From positions 17,244,135-17,308,134 of the forward strand of contig NC_052505.1 of NCBI RefSeq assembly GCF_014356525.2: a stretch of 64,000 bases of DNA, read 5' to 3'. Shown here one piece after another: positions 36,190 through 49,900 of the stretch. This DNA comes from Nilaparvata lugens (lineage: Eukaryota; Arthropoda; Insecta; Hemiptera; Delphacidae). The first letter of the stretch is position 1. Each line of letters starts with the position of its first letter. Position numbers and translations under genes: made by a program. The notes beneath the pieces are model-generated. The model was not told the DNA's origin. It searched no databases and worked only from the letters and a program-made list of their open reading frames with translations.

Positions 36190-36349
36190 CATTCACACTG
36201 TTTGCACAGTTTCAGTTTAAATAAATTTTCCTTCTAAACTGGATTAAATCCATATCAAGTCTCGTTCGTTATAATGTGGTTTATTTCAAGTTTAAGCCAT
36301 CAACTAATTAAATTCAGTTTGAGCTTTGACTGTGCAAACGGCCCTTTAA
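36190..36349. mobile_element. Miniature inverted-repeat element, TTTGCACAG family
   Basis: CACTGTTTGCACAGTTTCAG at the left and CTTTGACTGTGCAAACGG at the right are imperfect inverted repeats bounding 160 bp. Confidence 0.6.
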
Positions 36350-39300
36350 TGTCAATAATTTGATATTAAAACTTTCACTAAGTTTGAGAGTTCTTTGATC
36401 TCATGCATAATTTTATCATTACAATCAAAATGATTATATAATTTGCTGATAAACGACTCACCTTTGAAGAATTCCAATAAATAAAACAGAGCATACAAAG
36501 ACATTCAACTATTCCAAATACTGTTCATTTCTACATCATTATATTAGTATGTTTAGCACAACAACATAAAAAATACAGTATCAACTTAGATATTAAACAG
36601 AAATATTCAAAAACCCAATTACAGTAATAAAGTAAAGTACAATTACTGTGGAATAATGGTCATTCAGTGATACCTGAATTTCTTATGGAGTTGATTTTTA
36701 ATAACCAATTGAAGAGGACTTTTGATAATTATGAGGCATTTCGCCTCATATAAAATCATATAGCATTTAAACTTGGATTTAATAACAAAAGTTATCATTT
36801 TCTTGTTTGTTTGATTAGAAAAGTGATAAATAATGATCAAGATGAACCCAATTCTCAATAAAAAGTAGATACAGTACTTCTATTAATCATAGATAATATT
36901 GATAATTATTCAAGTATCATAATTAATTATATTGATAATAGCCACCAGATATCTGAACAACCATGAAATCTTCCATTATCATTAATTAGTAAACTATCCT
37001 TTTAAAACATCATAGCAAAAGTCATACAAGGCTACCTTATACAATATATATATATAATTTGATAAACAATGGAATGTTTTCAACACAATTAATAAAGTAC
37101 AATACTTATTCTAAACCATTAAAATAAATACAAAAAATAGAATATATAAAAATTTGATAACAATATTCACAAAGATTGATGTGAACCTCAAACCAGTATC
37201 ATTGAGACTTCCAATTAAACCATTGTAAGTATAACAGCGATGAAGCAATAATTTAACTCAATTTATCCAGGTGGAGAATGAATATCAAGTACTTTAGGCC
37301 ATACTTGGAAATTTAGAAAATGGAATAAACTATCATCACAAAAAAAAAAGATTCAGGAAAAAATTGAGTGTAAGAGTGTAGACAATATTTTTCATTTTCA
37401 GGAGAAAAATTACTGTCCCAGAAAAACTGTATTCTTGGCATATTCACCAATAAATCATTGGAATGAGAACCAATAATTTTACTTCTTGATAACATAATTG
37501 ATAAACCTCAGTTGAAGAACTGGAAGCTCTAAATCTTAGGTATTCATATTAGTTCTTCAGTAATTAATATCATAGCTAGTATTCAAGAAATAAAAATAGA
37601 AATCTAAGTTCCCTTTTTTAAAAAATCAAGAGTATCTCTAACATGAAAAGACAATTAGTATTCAAGTTAATTTCAGTATATTTAAAAAGAATTCTGAGGA
37701 ATTATCAGAGAAACTTCTGAAAGTAATTCTAGCCATAGAACGCAAGTTATAATAACTTATATCTTAGAAAAGTTATTATGCTATCTGTTAAAACATTAAT
37801 TAATGCTAAAAACAACACAGCATTAATGAATGATAATTATTTTAAAGAAGAAAGAAAACCTTTCTTAGAACAAATAATTGAGGTATAACATCAATGAAGT
37901 CACCAATTTTGCTTAAAACGTTAAAATGAAAATAATGGAATTTAAGAGAAAAATTGTTAGGTTTATGTTAGAGAAGAATAATTGAGATTAAAGTATTTGG
38001 CCATCTGAAGATTGACAAAAAATTATTATAGAATTGCCCGGTAATTTTTTAAAAATTTGTAATCTAGATAAATACAACATTCAGACTACATTTTACTGTG
38101 TTACTTTCAACCATGAGTACGTTATTTCGACCAGATAATTTGAGTTCTGCACTACACATTAAATATTAAACTTCTAAATTAGAATTGAACCAAAAATATT
38201 AATTTGAACATCCAATACATGCAAGTACATTAAACATTGACTATCAATAACATTGGTACTTTCATTGATTAAATATATTACTCCTAATTCACATGTAGGG
38301 ATAAACAACATTATAAATGATTTAGAATAAACTACGAATGGGCATATTATATGAATTTCGATGTAGCTAGTTACAATATTATTAGAGCAAATTGCTATTA
38401 CATGTATAACAGTTATGTGGATTATTCATGATAAACATAATACTGTTCTATCAAGTAATTAGAATTAGCATTCTAGTTACCTGGTGTTTTACAAAATGTA
38501 ATTGATAACAACAATTACAAATATTCTTTTACTGAAATAATGGTGGTAATCGAAATATTGTTTATCAAGTGCATAAAAATCTTCACATTCACAACATATT
38601 TTCATTATTAAAAATGGAATGTGTATACTATTTTTCTTTAATCTTAATTGGTCCTTACTTCGTTCATATTGATGAATCAATTTTCACAGATTGTATAACT
38701 GGAAACATAACATACTTGAACACCCGTTCATTCCAAATTGACGTATCATTTGTATTGAAATTTATAAGGATATAGGTAGATTCTGAGATATAGTATAGAT
38801 TAAGAAATTCTTATCCTAGAACTGAATAATACAACTATCAATAAGTGAACAATACACTTGAAACATAGACTTTCCTACTGATGACTGACATATTAAATTC
38901 TAATGGGGTGATAACAACTATCACGAACGAAGGATAATTAAAGATAATAGACTATTTCAACTGGTACCGTACTACAAAAGAATAATATTAATACTGTAGA
39001 AGACTATTTGCTTTACTACATTGTAAAGGTTTTTCACAATATTAAATACCGGACCATACATTTGGAATGGAATATTAGAACAGTCATCAAACTATCATAA
39101 TGAAAAGCACATTACAAAAATATAAAACTACAATTTGAATGTGCATACCAATCTCATATTTTTTTCTAAATTTAATACTGAGCTTAGAAAAAGCGAAACC
39201 CGTAAAGATTGTTTCAAGAAAAAGTGATTGGTATATCATGGATGGATAGAGGTACAGTGTTCAGTGTTTTCTTATAAAAATGAGACGGTGCAAGACAGTA

Positions 39301-42300
39301 AGAGGTCTTTCTACCCTGAAGGCCTTTCCCGAGAACGGAACCATTGATTATGAAAGCTTCATTTCAAGGGGTCCTACCAACAATACATTGAAAATAAATC
39401 AGAAAACAAGTTGGCAACTTCTAATACTTTAATCCTTGCAAAATGAGTAGGCCTGTGATTAGTAATTGAATACTCTGAAATTATCAACTCTTTACTATCC
39501 GGATACTCTCACTTCATCATTCTATTTTTGGTAATAATTTCAAGTTCAAGTTTCAAGTTTTTACTGGGCCAGTTGAACATAGAAGTTACATATAGCCAAG
39601 TCACATAGCGTGACAGCCACTCAATCGATTGAAACTGCCATTCAAGTTGGATTAAAGAGATTCTTATAAATCATAATAATACTGTAATAATTAAGTAGGT
39701 ATAGAAGTGCTCTGTGGTGAATATATTTGATAAATACAATAGGTTTTCATGTTGTGATCAGTAGATTAATCCATATGATAGATAGCTTTTGTTTCAAAGT
39801 TCTCATTCACTCTCGCAGTAAGCTAAATCATAATTTCGGAGCAGAGTAATTTACTGAATATGCTGAAGAACACTCTAACAAGATTGAAGATCTCAAATGT
39901 AGGCCCCATCAATATCAATCTATATCTTTAAAAATAACACTAATTTTTGGCGAATATTGCACGAAACTGAGCTTCATTTCTTAAGGCCAAGATTTTCATT
40001 TATGAATAAAAATATCACCATCCTAATTTTAGATAAACAAATGCATTACTATTGTTAATCAACCTACACGTCAGTGTTAAAATTGAAAACGTTAAAAATA
40101 TAATTTGTTGACTTTTGATTTACTCGTATTTTCTGAGCCAGCTATCTCGTTTCTTTACTTTATGGGCACTCAAACTATTTATAAGAGTCTGTAAAATGGA
40201 TCAAACTAGGATTAAGAAAAGTAAGCTAAAACTTTCTGTTATAAAATTCAACGATTTAAAATAGCTCACTCTATTACAAACGTTAGCCTATATTTTCCAA
40301 CTTTTGACATATATTTTGATGCTAGACGTATTGGATTAGAAGAATAAATCCTTACAGTTTGGAAAATATGAGCGTTTTTAGTTACAGTGTTTGCGATGCT
40401 TGATAATTTTCAGTATATAAATATGTTCTCTGATGAGTTTATTGTTATTGAGTAGAATGATTGTCTTATCAAATGCAAATTGTTTGGTTTTCCAGAAATT
40501 GAATAAAAATTCATTAATACAAAATCTATACAGCTACTCAGATCTCATTCCACTTGAAAGCATTTCTATCATAGAAATTCTAAAAATAAAAATTTCGTTA
40601 AAATTTTCATGTTGAAAAAAATGCAGTTTATATGAGTCTACACAATAAGTTACTGCAGTTTTCACGGCTGATCTCAACCGATACTGAATTTATTGATGGA
40701 AAATGAATTCTAATGTAACAACAATCGCTTAAATTATCTTCCATTTATTTTGATGCGAATTGCAAATGGCCAACGATACAGTAGACATGCCATTAACTGA
40801 TATACTTTATTACACCGAATTAGCTTGAAATAGTCTACATGAATTGTCTTTAACAAATTTTAAAATGATAAATTGACATGCCTAGTTCTACTAAACTTCT
40901 AGTTCTTATACGATTAATAAAAAACACCAATATCTACTACAAACAAGACGAATAAAATATTTGTTTGTAAGTTGAAGAAACAGATCATTAAAAATTTGAC
41001 TATAATTCAGGTGCTTGTAAATTTTGTAAACTCGGTCACTAATTTAACCTGAATTTTGTGCAGTACATATCAACATCTATCTATAATAAATATCACTATT
41101 CAATATGTACGTAAAACATTTCAAGTGAGAACTTGATTGCACGAATCTTGCACAATTTATCTCATCAAACTTTTTGTAGATTTTTTTAATAAAACATGAC
41201 ATGTGAATCAATTCAAGTTCACAAAAATTAAATTCGAACCACTCCTGCTTGTGAATATTTCACAAATTACATTATGCTTTGGATTGAAAGCTTCAATTAA
41301 GCTATTACAAATATATGCTTAAAATATTTTTGTGAGAGAAATTTTAAAGTTTACTTATTAAATTAAACAAATATACTTCATGAGTCATCCACATAAATTG
41401 GGTGGATTATTCAATATTATAGTCATCGTAATAAGTACTTGTGCAATCGAGTTTTTATCCATCGTTTACTAAAAAGTTTGTGATTTGAACTCAACCACTA
41501 AATTTTGATCAAAATAGCAGATTTGTGATAAAACTTGTTCTTTGAGAATATGAATATACGAATTGAACAACAACTCTTATATTTTATTCAATAAAACAAA
41601 AAATATAAAAGTAAGAAATCGATTGTAATAAATTGTAATTACTTGACGTGTAAAATACTGCTATTTCGGTCAGAAGATTTTGATTGATAACTTATAAAAA
41701 AGACAGATCTGTCTCTTGAAGATAGTTTCAAAAGTTCAAAATGTTAAATTGGAAAAGATCGATATACAATTAACTCATGTTGTATATCATGTTTTTTTGA
41801 AAATTAATAATATTAGTAACGTTATAAAACGTCAATTCTTCATGTTTTTTGAATAATGAATCGTTATTTAAATTTTATCATAATTTTTTTCATTGTAAAT
41901 AATAGTATTAAATTTTTCAGCCGACACATTATCAACATTGTAAATTAGCCTATGTAAAATGGTTGGTTATTCAACTTTACAATGAAAATAAATAAGAAAT
42001 GTTAAAATAATGTATCAAGTGATAATATTATAGTCGTGAGACAATTATTTATATCATGGTTTATATCTTCTTGAAATTTCTTCTTTTTGCATTAAATATT
42101 ATTATTATTTCGCAGTGCTATTTCAGCTGCAGGGTGCAAGCTAAATCACACAATTAAATTCATTATTGCAATGCATTTTTTGGGAATGCACAATCTTAAA
42201 TTCAGATGTTTCTAATAATGAATACTCCCAATAGGGAGCTTTAAAACCTAAAGTGAACTCCTTTTTTCTATTTTCAACTTGTTGGAGTTTTGGAAATAGG

Positions 42301-42937
42301 AAAACTGTGAACACTACATCAAAGAAGAACACTGGAAGCTTCTGTTCATGAAAACAGATCTCATTCATATCGTCGTTTGATAATATTATAATACAGTGAT
42401 GCTGTGCGAAAAACTCTCACTGATAAATATTAATTTGTGGATTATAATTAAAATTAAATGCTTCAATATCAATCATAAGTGAGACACGATAATACTCCCT
42501 TTAAAAGTGTGTGCTGGACGTAATTTTGTGCTCTCATTACATTTGGAAGTGGGGAGATTTTCGTAACGTATCCAATAATAATTATAAATTCAGTGAAGCC
42601 TCATTATAAAGTCTAGCGGTTCAATGAAAAGTCAATTTTACATAAAGTTTAGCCCTATACTTTTTCTTTATGAGAGATAAATAATTTTTAATTTTATAAG
42701 TGAAACTTTCCTAAATAAGAAAACCATGATAAAAATGTGAAACTTGTAGAATGGTTATGTTTCATATTATGTGATTGTATCAAGTCATTAGGCTTCTTGT
42801 TAAGTGTACATCGAAACTCTCAATTATTGCCGCAGATCGATATACTCTCTACACTCTGAAAATGGGAGAAGTGCCATTAAAACGTCCGGGAACAGTCGTC
42901 ACAGTAGTTGATTGAAGTTCCGTAGTATAACTTTCAT
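36350..42937. other. Very AT-rich intron, no gene recognised
   Basis: About 6.6 kb of strongly AT-rich sequence between exons 6 and 5. No PDZ-like or other coding exon was found on either strand. A slightly GC-richer patch near 39260-39370 has stops in all frames that I read. Confidence 0.55.
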
Positions 42938-43716
42938 TTGGATATCTCAACCACTGGTAAAAAAAATGTATTTTTGGTCAGTTGAGTACAAAACATTGAT
43001 TTAATAACTAAAATTGGGAAGTTTCAACAGTAACCATTATTATTATGAGTTCAACAGCTCATAATAATAAACGTCAGAATAATAAACCATGGAAGGCATT
43101 CTGTTACAGAATAGAATTCAAAGACATGATGACGTGGCGAAATATGGACAGAAATCATCATCATCATCATCATCATCATCTTCATAAATTCTATTCTGTA
43201 ACTGACTGCCTTCCATGGTTTATTCTTCTGTCGTTTATTATTATGAACTCTTGGGGTCGGTTTCCGAGTTCGGGATTTAGCCAAGTTCTAGACTTTAAAC
43301 AGCTGGAGTCAGAAAATTTGCTTTCCGAAACGGTGCGTAGTCGTAATCTACGTTTAAATTAATTTTCTAAAAACTAGAAAATTGATCACAAAATAAAAGA
43401 CAGAGAAAATAGTGTAAAGTTTCAGCTATTTTGAATTATTTAGGAATGTTTCATTTCGTCAAAGAAAAACGTTCCCAATTATAGAAATGAGTAAATAAAG
43501 ATTTTCATAAAAACTGCGACTACGCCCAGTTTCGGAAAGCCAATTTTCTGACTCCAGCTGTTTAAAGTCTTGAACTGAGCTAAATCTCGAACTCAGAAAA
43601 TTTAAAATAGTATGGCTAGTGTTATAACTTCCCAATTCTAGTTATTAAACCAATGTTTTGTACTCAACTGACCAAAAATACCATTTCTTACAAGTGGTTA
43701 AAATATCCATATTCAA
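42938..43716. mobile_element. Foldback element with three nested or adjacent stems
   Basis: Outer stem: 42938-43026 pairs with 43624-43716 (shared GGTCAGTTGAGTACAAAACA). Inside it lie two separate hairpins. One pairs 43047-43119 with 43187-43251 (AATAAACCATGGAAGGCA) around a loop holding an ATC microsatellite. The other pairs 43264-43346 with 43513-43595 (GACTTTAAACAGCTGGAGTC) around a 166-base spacer. The single strand could fold into a three-arm structure. Frames inside it on opposite strands resemble each other only because of the palindromes. Confidence 0.8.
43154..43180 (+). repeat. ATC microsatellite
   Basis: Nine ATC steps in the loop of the middle hairpin of the foldback element. Confidence 0.9.
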
Positions 43717-43844
43717 GTCACACTACTTTTACCTGTTGTAAAGAAATAAAGGGTACTTGATAATTGTTTAGTGTTTCAAAAATGGGAAATAGTAGTTTTT
43801 TGTAATTATCAATGAATTAACTCAAAGACAGTTATATTGAGGCT

Positions 43845-44312
43845 CCACAGAAACGAGAAATCGATCAACCTTGTGTGGGTCCATTCATTGTAGCAAATGA
43901 ATGAATGGTGGTTGACATCAAAGGGTCAATTCATTAATTAATTGTAGCAAACGAATGAACGATTATTATCAATGAATGAATTCAAAGACAGTTATATTGA
44001 GGCTGCACAGAAACGCGAAATTGATCAACCTAGTGTGGGTCCATTCATTCATTTTTATTGTAGCAAATGAATGAACGGTGGTTGGCATCTATGGGTTCAT
44101 TCATTCATTAATTGTAGCAAACGAATGAATGAATGGTGGTTAGCAGCTATGGGTCAATTCATTCATTAATTGAAGCAAACGAATGAATGAACGGTGGTTG
44201 GCATCTATGTGTCCATTCATTCATTAATTGCAGCAAACGAATGAACGGTTGTTGACATCTATGGGTCCATTCATTCATTAATTGTAGCAAACGAATGAAC
44301 GGTGGTTGGCAC
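43845..44312. repeat. Minisatellite of about 55 bp abutting exon 5
   Basis: Units with GTAGCAAACGAATGAA, GGTGGTTGGCATCTATGGGT and CCATTCATTCATTAATT recur near 43890, 43943, 44060, 44115, 44173, 44231 and 44285. A longer segment (CAAAGACAGTTATATTGAGG and on) is also duplicated, near 43826 and 43983. The last unit runs into GC-rich sequence at about 44312. Confidence 0.9.
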
Positions 44313-44426
44313 CTAGAAGCTCTCAGACTTGAGTAGCGAGGCCGAGCCTCCATCGGCGACATCGTTGTAGTACTCGCCGTGATGCGTGGTGGTGAAGGGT
44401 GCGGGTGCGGGGGGATCACTACTCAC

Positions 44427-44663
44427 CTGACTGTGGCTGACCGAGTCGGGAATCGGCAACGGTTTGGCGACACCGATCCGAACGACGCCCTTGGCGGCGC
44501 CTTTCAACGCCTGCACCGCCTGGTCTAGGGACGCGTTGTCCAGGGCCGTGTCGTTCACTGAGAGCAGGCGGTCGCCTGGGATCAGACGGCCGTCTACCTG
44601 CGCCACGCCGCCTGGCACCAAGGACCGGATCACTATCACCGTCTCACTCGCGTTCATCGGGTC
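44427..44663 (-). CDS. Patj: Multi-PDZ scaffold gene, exon 5 (second PDZ domain, main part)
   Basis: Seventy-nine codons beginning DPMNASETVIVIRSLVPGGV, followed by GRLIPGDRLLSVND, LDQAVQALKGAA and VRIGVAKPLPIPDS. This completes the PDZ fold whose GLGF loop lies in exon 4, and it matches the block of MUPP1/INADL reading VIIIRSLVPGG and GDRL..VND. The acceptor is TTGTGTTGCAG|GAC, the donor CAG|GTGAGT, both phase 0. The domain should bind C-terminal peptides of partner membrane proteins. Beyond the donor the frame stays open and GC-rich to a TAG at 44313, so either a longer exon or a retained-intron isoform is possible. Confidence 0.88.
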
Positions 44664-46146
44664 CTGCAACACAAGGCAATCGTGAAATTCCCACGCAAAC
44701 AATAAACACTTAATAATACAGATTCAAATTTATTTCACACTCTTCTTGTATTAATTTGATGATAACCTCGACACATATATAGTGAGGTATCATTTTGTAA
44801 ACCTTGAATATTGTTATATTATTGGAAATGTATGAAAAAATAATATGTAATGTTCCTGAATTTATGAATAAACTCCTCTGGATGTGTCGTCCAACATCCA
44901 GAGAAATTATTATTACTATATTGTATAGACAATAGAAATACAGTAGATAAAAACTTCTACATATTCTAATTTATTTCACACTCTATTTAAAAGAGACAGT
45001 AGAGCACCGATAATTCGGACGTCCGCTGAGTGATATGAATAATTGTAAACCCCTAAAAACCTAGCCTTATATGTATTTCAAGCGGCTAATTGGTTCAACT
45101 ACGTATACATTACACAATTTTTTTCAATATGGTTTTCATCGAGTCGAAATTTATTTGAAACGATATTCTAATATCATATGACATTATATTTTAATGTCAT
45201 AATTATATTATGATTATAGTGTTTTATACAATAAATGAATAATTTAACCCCAAATACTGGTATAATTGAACTGCAAACAATCGAGATGATCAGTCTTGTC
45301 AGTCAATCGAGATAAGACTGGTACTTTGTCTCTAATCATCATTTGCAATCTATGTATTTTATACTGTATAGCCCCACACAGCACTATCCATAGAGTTCCA
45401 AATCTGCTGATTGTTGGGTTCATTTCATTTGTTACATTCGAGTAAATAATATTTTACGTAAGCAGAGTTATTATATTGAAGAATTCGATAGTAATATTGG
45501 ATTTAAAATAATATTATAAAATCCCTGTGTTGGGTGACTTTTCCGACATTCACTTATTGGGACATACTTCTTCATTCCAGTATCTTAGAGATAGCTACAT
45601 TCATTGGATAACGCAATCCCTATGCTTTCCAAACATTCATCCTTAATAATATTCAGACTTGATCATGCACTCACAAGATAAATATTAGCAATTTGTACAA
45701 TCAAAAAATACTACTACATAGTAACAATTCATTTCTAAAATAGCCAACAGTCTTATTTACAATAATCATACTATACATGAAACATGTCATACATCGATTA
45801 TTATTTATTTGAACCAAGTATTTCCAAGGGATACAGAAGAGCATAATAACATTCTAAAATGAAGATATTACATTTTGGAAAATACATATTTGCATGCAAA
45901 CATCAATATGAAATTATGATACAAATAATAGCATATTTTATTTTATCGATACAGCTTGAAACAACTGTCAAAAATTAATATATTTGCAACACAACAAGAA
46001 ACATCTATTATTTCACATCTACAACAAATTATTCGATCAATTACATTATATTTTTTCATAGAATTAATATTCAAAATATCGAAACATTATTTCCGTGCAA
46101 TCGATTTATTCTATACTCAAATTCTAATATATTTAGAATACACTTT
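44664..46146. other. Intron sequence, nothing recognised
   Basis: AT-rich, between exons 5 and 4. No coding frame or clear repeat. Confidence 0.5.
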
Positions 46147-46404
46147 CACCTCAATATTTATTTATTTATTCAAATTCATCGGAATTGATTGAAAGGAAAT
46201 ATAGCTTAAAATAACAGGTTCTATTGTTTTGTAAGAGAAATATTCCTAGTCTGAATAATTTCTATTCCAATCACAAGCACCTCAATATTTATTTATTTAT
46301 TCAAATTCATCAGAGTTGATTGGAAGGAAATATAGCTTAAAATATCAGGTTCTATTGTTTTATAATAGAAATATTCCTAGTCTAAATTTCTATTCCAATC
46401 ACAG
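46147..46404 (+). repeat. Tandem duplication, period about 131 bp
   Basis: CACCTCAATATTTATTTATT begins at 46147 and again at 46278; both copies run to CTATTCCAATCACA with few differences. Confidence 0.85.
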
Positions 46405-46474
46405 TCTAATTTGATCTAGGTTTACAATAATAATTATTACAACTTGACGTTGTCTGTGTTCAATGAATTTGATG

Positions 46475-46717
46475 GGAATAAAATTATATTCATTATTTAT
46501 TACAAGCACTCTAGAATTCAGAATTTTTCAAGATACAATGAGGATACATTGGTTCTAATAATTTTTAAAGTAGGGTACCATATTATAAACAAAATTGGAA
46601 ATAAAATTATATTCATTATTTATTACAAGCACTCTAGAATTCAGAATTTTTCAAGGTACAATGAGGATACATTGGTTCTAATCATTTTTAAAGTAGGGTA
46701 CCATATTATAAACAATA
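46475..46717 (+). repeat. Tandem duplication, period 123 bp
   Basis: Two nearly identical copies starting AATAAAATTATATTCATTAT at 46477 and 46600. The period is a multiple of three, so a short frame across it shows a 41-residue repeated peptide; nothing else supports coding. Confidence 0.85.
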
Positions 46718-46759
46718 TTCAGACAGATACATACAAGTTTATAGAGGGCATTGGAGCTT

Positions 46760-46947
46760 AAGCTGCGTTTACACCAAAGTTATTAACAAAATCATAATAA
46801 CTTAATCCTTATAGATTCTATTAGATTGAACATAACTTATCATACACATGATGAACATATGTGTTTGTCAAGTTCCGTTCAATCTAATAGAATCTATAAG
46901 GATTCATTTATTAATATTTTTTTAATAACTTTGGTGTAAACACAGCT
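46760..46947. mobile_element. Miniature inverted-repeat element, AGCTGCGTTTACACC family, copy 2
   Basis: AGCTGCGTTTACACCAAAGT at the left, ACTTTGGTGTAAACACAGCT at the right. The interior matches copy 1 at 29720, including the stem with TTATAGATTCTATTAGATTG. This is the best-preserved copy. Confidence 0.9.
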
Positions 46948-49900
46948 TTAGTGCATACAGCTCATGTAACATTCCATCAAACAGAGATTACAATACTCTC
47001 GTCAAATCGACACTTCGATCAAGCAAGCTAAATTTGGGAACAAACATCACTCCAAGCTTTTATGTTTAAAAAATGCAATTTTAAAGTACTGACACATCTA
47101 GACCACTAGCTATAACATTTTCAGTGCTCGAAATATCAATTCTAACTAAATAACCAGGCAAAACTAGTAATACGGAAAATAATTGCGGACGATTAACCAA
47201 CGATCTCATGCTATAAGAAGCCCAATGCTCTCCACAAACACAAAATTATCACCAAGAAGAGAAAAGCAATATCTGTGGAATCTCATCACCATTCACACAA
47301 CGGATGCATTTTTCTTTTTTATTTACAAATTATAAGAAGTAACAGATAGAATAATTTTGTTTACCTTTCATTTAAAGAGACGCCAGAGCATACTTAACCT
47401 CGCAACTCATAACAAATGGATCTGTTGGGCTTCATGTAATACAGAAGCATATTAACGTTATTTTGCAGAATTTGAAAAGATTCACAACATTACTTTCTCT
47501 TCTTGGCTGAAGGATATTCAGTCATTCATACTTGATAACAATAATTCAAGTTACCTAACATACATTTATAAAATATTATATTTAACTAAATGTTCAAATA
47601 ATTAGAGCTAGAAGATGAATTTGAAAGCAACTTTCTTTGGAATATGAAGCTGATTCCATAAATTAGTTGTATTCAAAAGATTTTCTAAAAATAGGTTTTG
47701 CAAAAGTTTGTTAACTCCTCATAATTCCTCTGTTTTTTTATATGACGAGCTTATACATTTTGTAAAATTTATGGCAAATAAATCTAATTCATTCTTGTGA
47801 CTTTTAACCAGAACTGATAGAATGCACCATTCTCACTGCATAACAATTTAGCTTAAAAAGCTATCGTTTGGTTGAAAATTATTTGAACCTAGTACATGAG
47901 CTCCCTTTCTCAAATATTATTGATTTAATTGGGCATGTTCATTGATTATTTTTTTTAAGCGTTGTATGAATACAATTTGTACGAGAGTAGGGAGACTTTC
48001 AAATTTAGCGAGTACAAACTTACTGGAACTGTGAATGGATTCAGACAGTTTGAAAAATTTTCCCCATATTATTTATTAATGTGGTAATAGAAATCCCATC
48101 ATTACTTCATCAAATGATGAAGTCTTGAAAGCAATTTCAACGAAATAAGATTTGAAGTGGTTTAAGTGAACCATTCAACATTGCACATCAGATTCTTCCT
48201 TTTCAAAGAATTCAGTTTTATTCAATTATCTCTCCAACCATAGTATATGTATAACCATATGCTGATAGATTATATTATCAATTACAGTGTATTATAATTA
48301 CATTATTCATTTTCAGAATCAGCCATTACCTATTGCTACGGTATCCAAAAACTTTGAGATCCATTGCAAACTGAGTGAAATTTTCAGAAGGATAACACTT
48401 GAATATTCAGGAATGTCTCATTCTAGTAACTCACACATTTTTCTGTAAGACAGATTTGAAAAATTCACAATAGCAGATAAAATATAGTTATGTTATATTT
48501 TAGAAAATTCACTTTCAGAAAAGAATTTCTCTTTTGATACGAGTAGGTTAGGTCACATATATAGGCTACATTCATCAATTATATTGCAATAATTCAAAAA
48601 TACATATTTAATATAATAGTGTTTAGGAAATTTTTAGTTATTATTCATTTTATTTTCACAAAAACCACAAATCAGGAGAGAAGCACTAAGGATACCTTGT
48701 ACTATTTCTCTCCCAAATGAAGATAACATTAAACGGTCCGAAATAGGGCTATGTCTTTTAGGTTTTTACTTTCTCAAAATCCTCAGTCCTCTACAATGTT
48801 TTTTTTACATTGAGAATACTCTCTAGTAGCAAGTTTTGCTAGCTATCAATCAAGTTCATAAACATGAACATATTTCAATTTTCCAATATCATTGACCAGG
48901 GAATTTTGACACAAAAGAGTGATTCAATCTTATTTTTATTGAACCAAATATTCTTAACTTTATCACTATGATACGAAATATTCTACCCTAGTTGGTTGGA
49001 GAGAAAACAAACAATCCTGATTTAAATCACTTTTCACAATGCTCAGACTTATAATGCATTTGCCATATGAATTTAGTCATTGGAGATTTTCTATCATCAA
49101 GTTTCATGTATGATTAAGAAGAGTTCTTACAGAGCAAATCGAAAATACTGACTATAGTTTAATACCCTACTGAATATGATTCAAATGAAAAAGAGTCTGT
49201 ATCAAAGACAGTTGCCAGACAAAAGTCATGAATAGATTCAAGTTCAGCATAAATATATCATGCTAATTTGAACTCTTTTAAACAATTATTGAATAAATTC
49301 TTTTAGCTTTTCAATTTTCGATAATTGTAATTTTACTACACTGAACATTCCTGAATATTTTGTTTTTCATAATGAAACAATACAGTTATCAGTACTTAGT
49401 TTATTAAAACAGTTTCACAAATGAGTACTATTGGTCAACATTTTTCTGCATACAATTGTATAGATTCTTCTATTACATCCATATAACCAGTACCGGTGAC
49501 TAACAATTTTAACAACAACTATACTTCGATTGCGTCGATGAAATAAATAGTTTACAAGAATTGGGATGAAATTAATAACTTGGTTTTCTAGGTTACTAAT
49601 TTCTATTTCAATAATAAATAGTTATTTGAAAACAGATTTCAACTTAATTTTAGTCATTTATTGTTTAAATCGCAACAAAACACCCATGGAGATAGACTAA
49701 CTTGGTCAATCCACCTAATGCCTCAATAAAGCACACAATGTTGGGATTGGAAATTATTAGTACGCATACATAATATTGTTGCTTCTAATGAACAAGATCT
49801 ACAGAGGTTGCACCAAAAACGTGTGACTCAGGTAAGTTATTCTACCTCGTATTAACATGGTATTGTACAAACTATAACCAACATTATTAATCTCAAAGGT

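Noticed and set aside
39240..39370. GC-richer patch considered as a missing PDZ-gene exon
   Set aside because: Stops occur in all minus-strand frames next to the possible splice sites.
43045..43362. Matching peptides on opposite strands with a histidine run
   Set aside because: Produced by the hairpin and the ATC microsatellite of the foldback element.
46444..46761. 105-codon frame with a 41-residue internal repeat
   Set aside because: Created by a 123-bp tandem duplication in AT-rich intron DNA.
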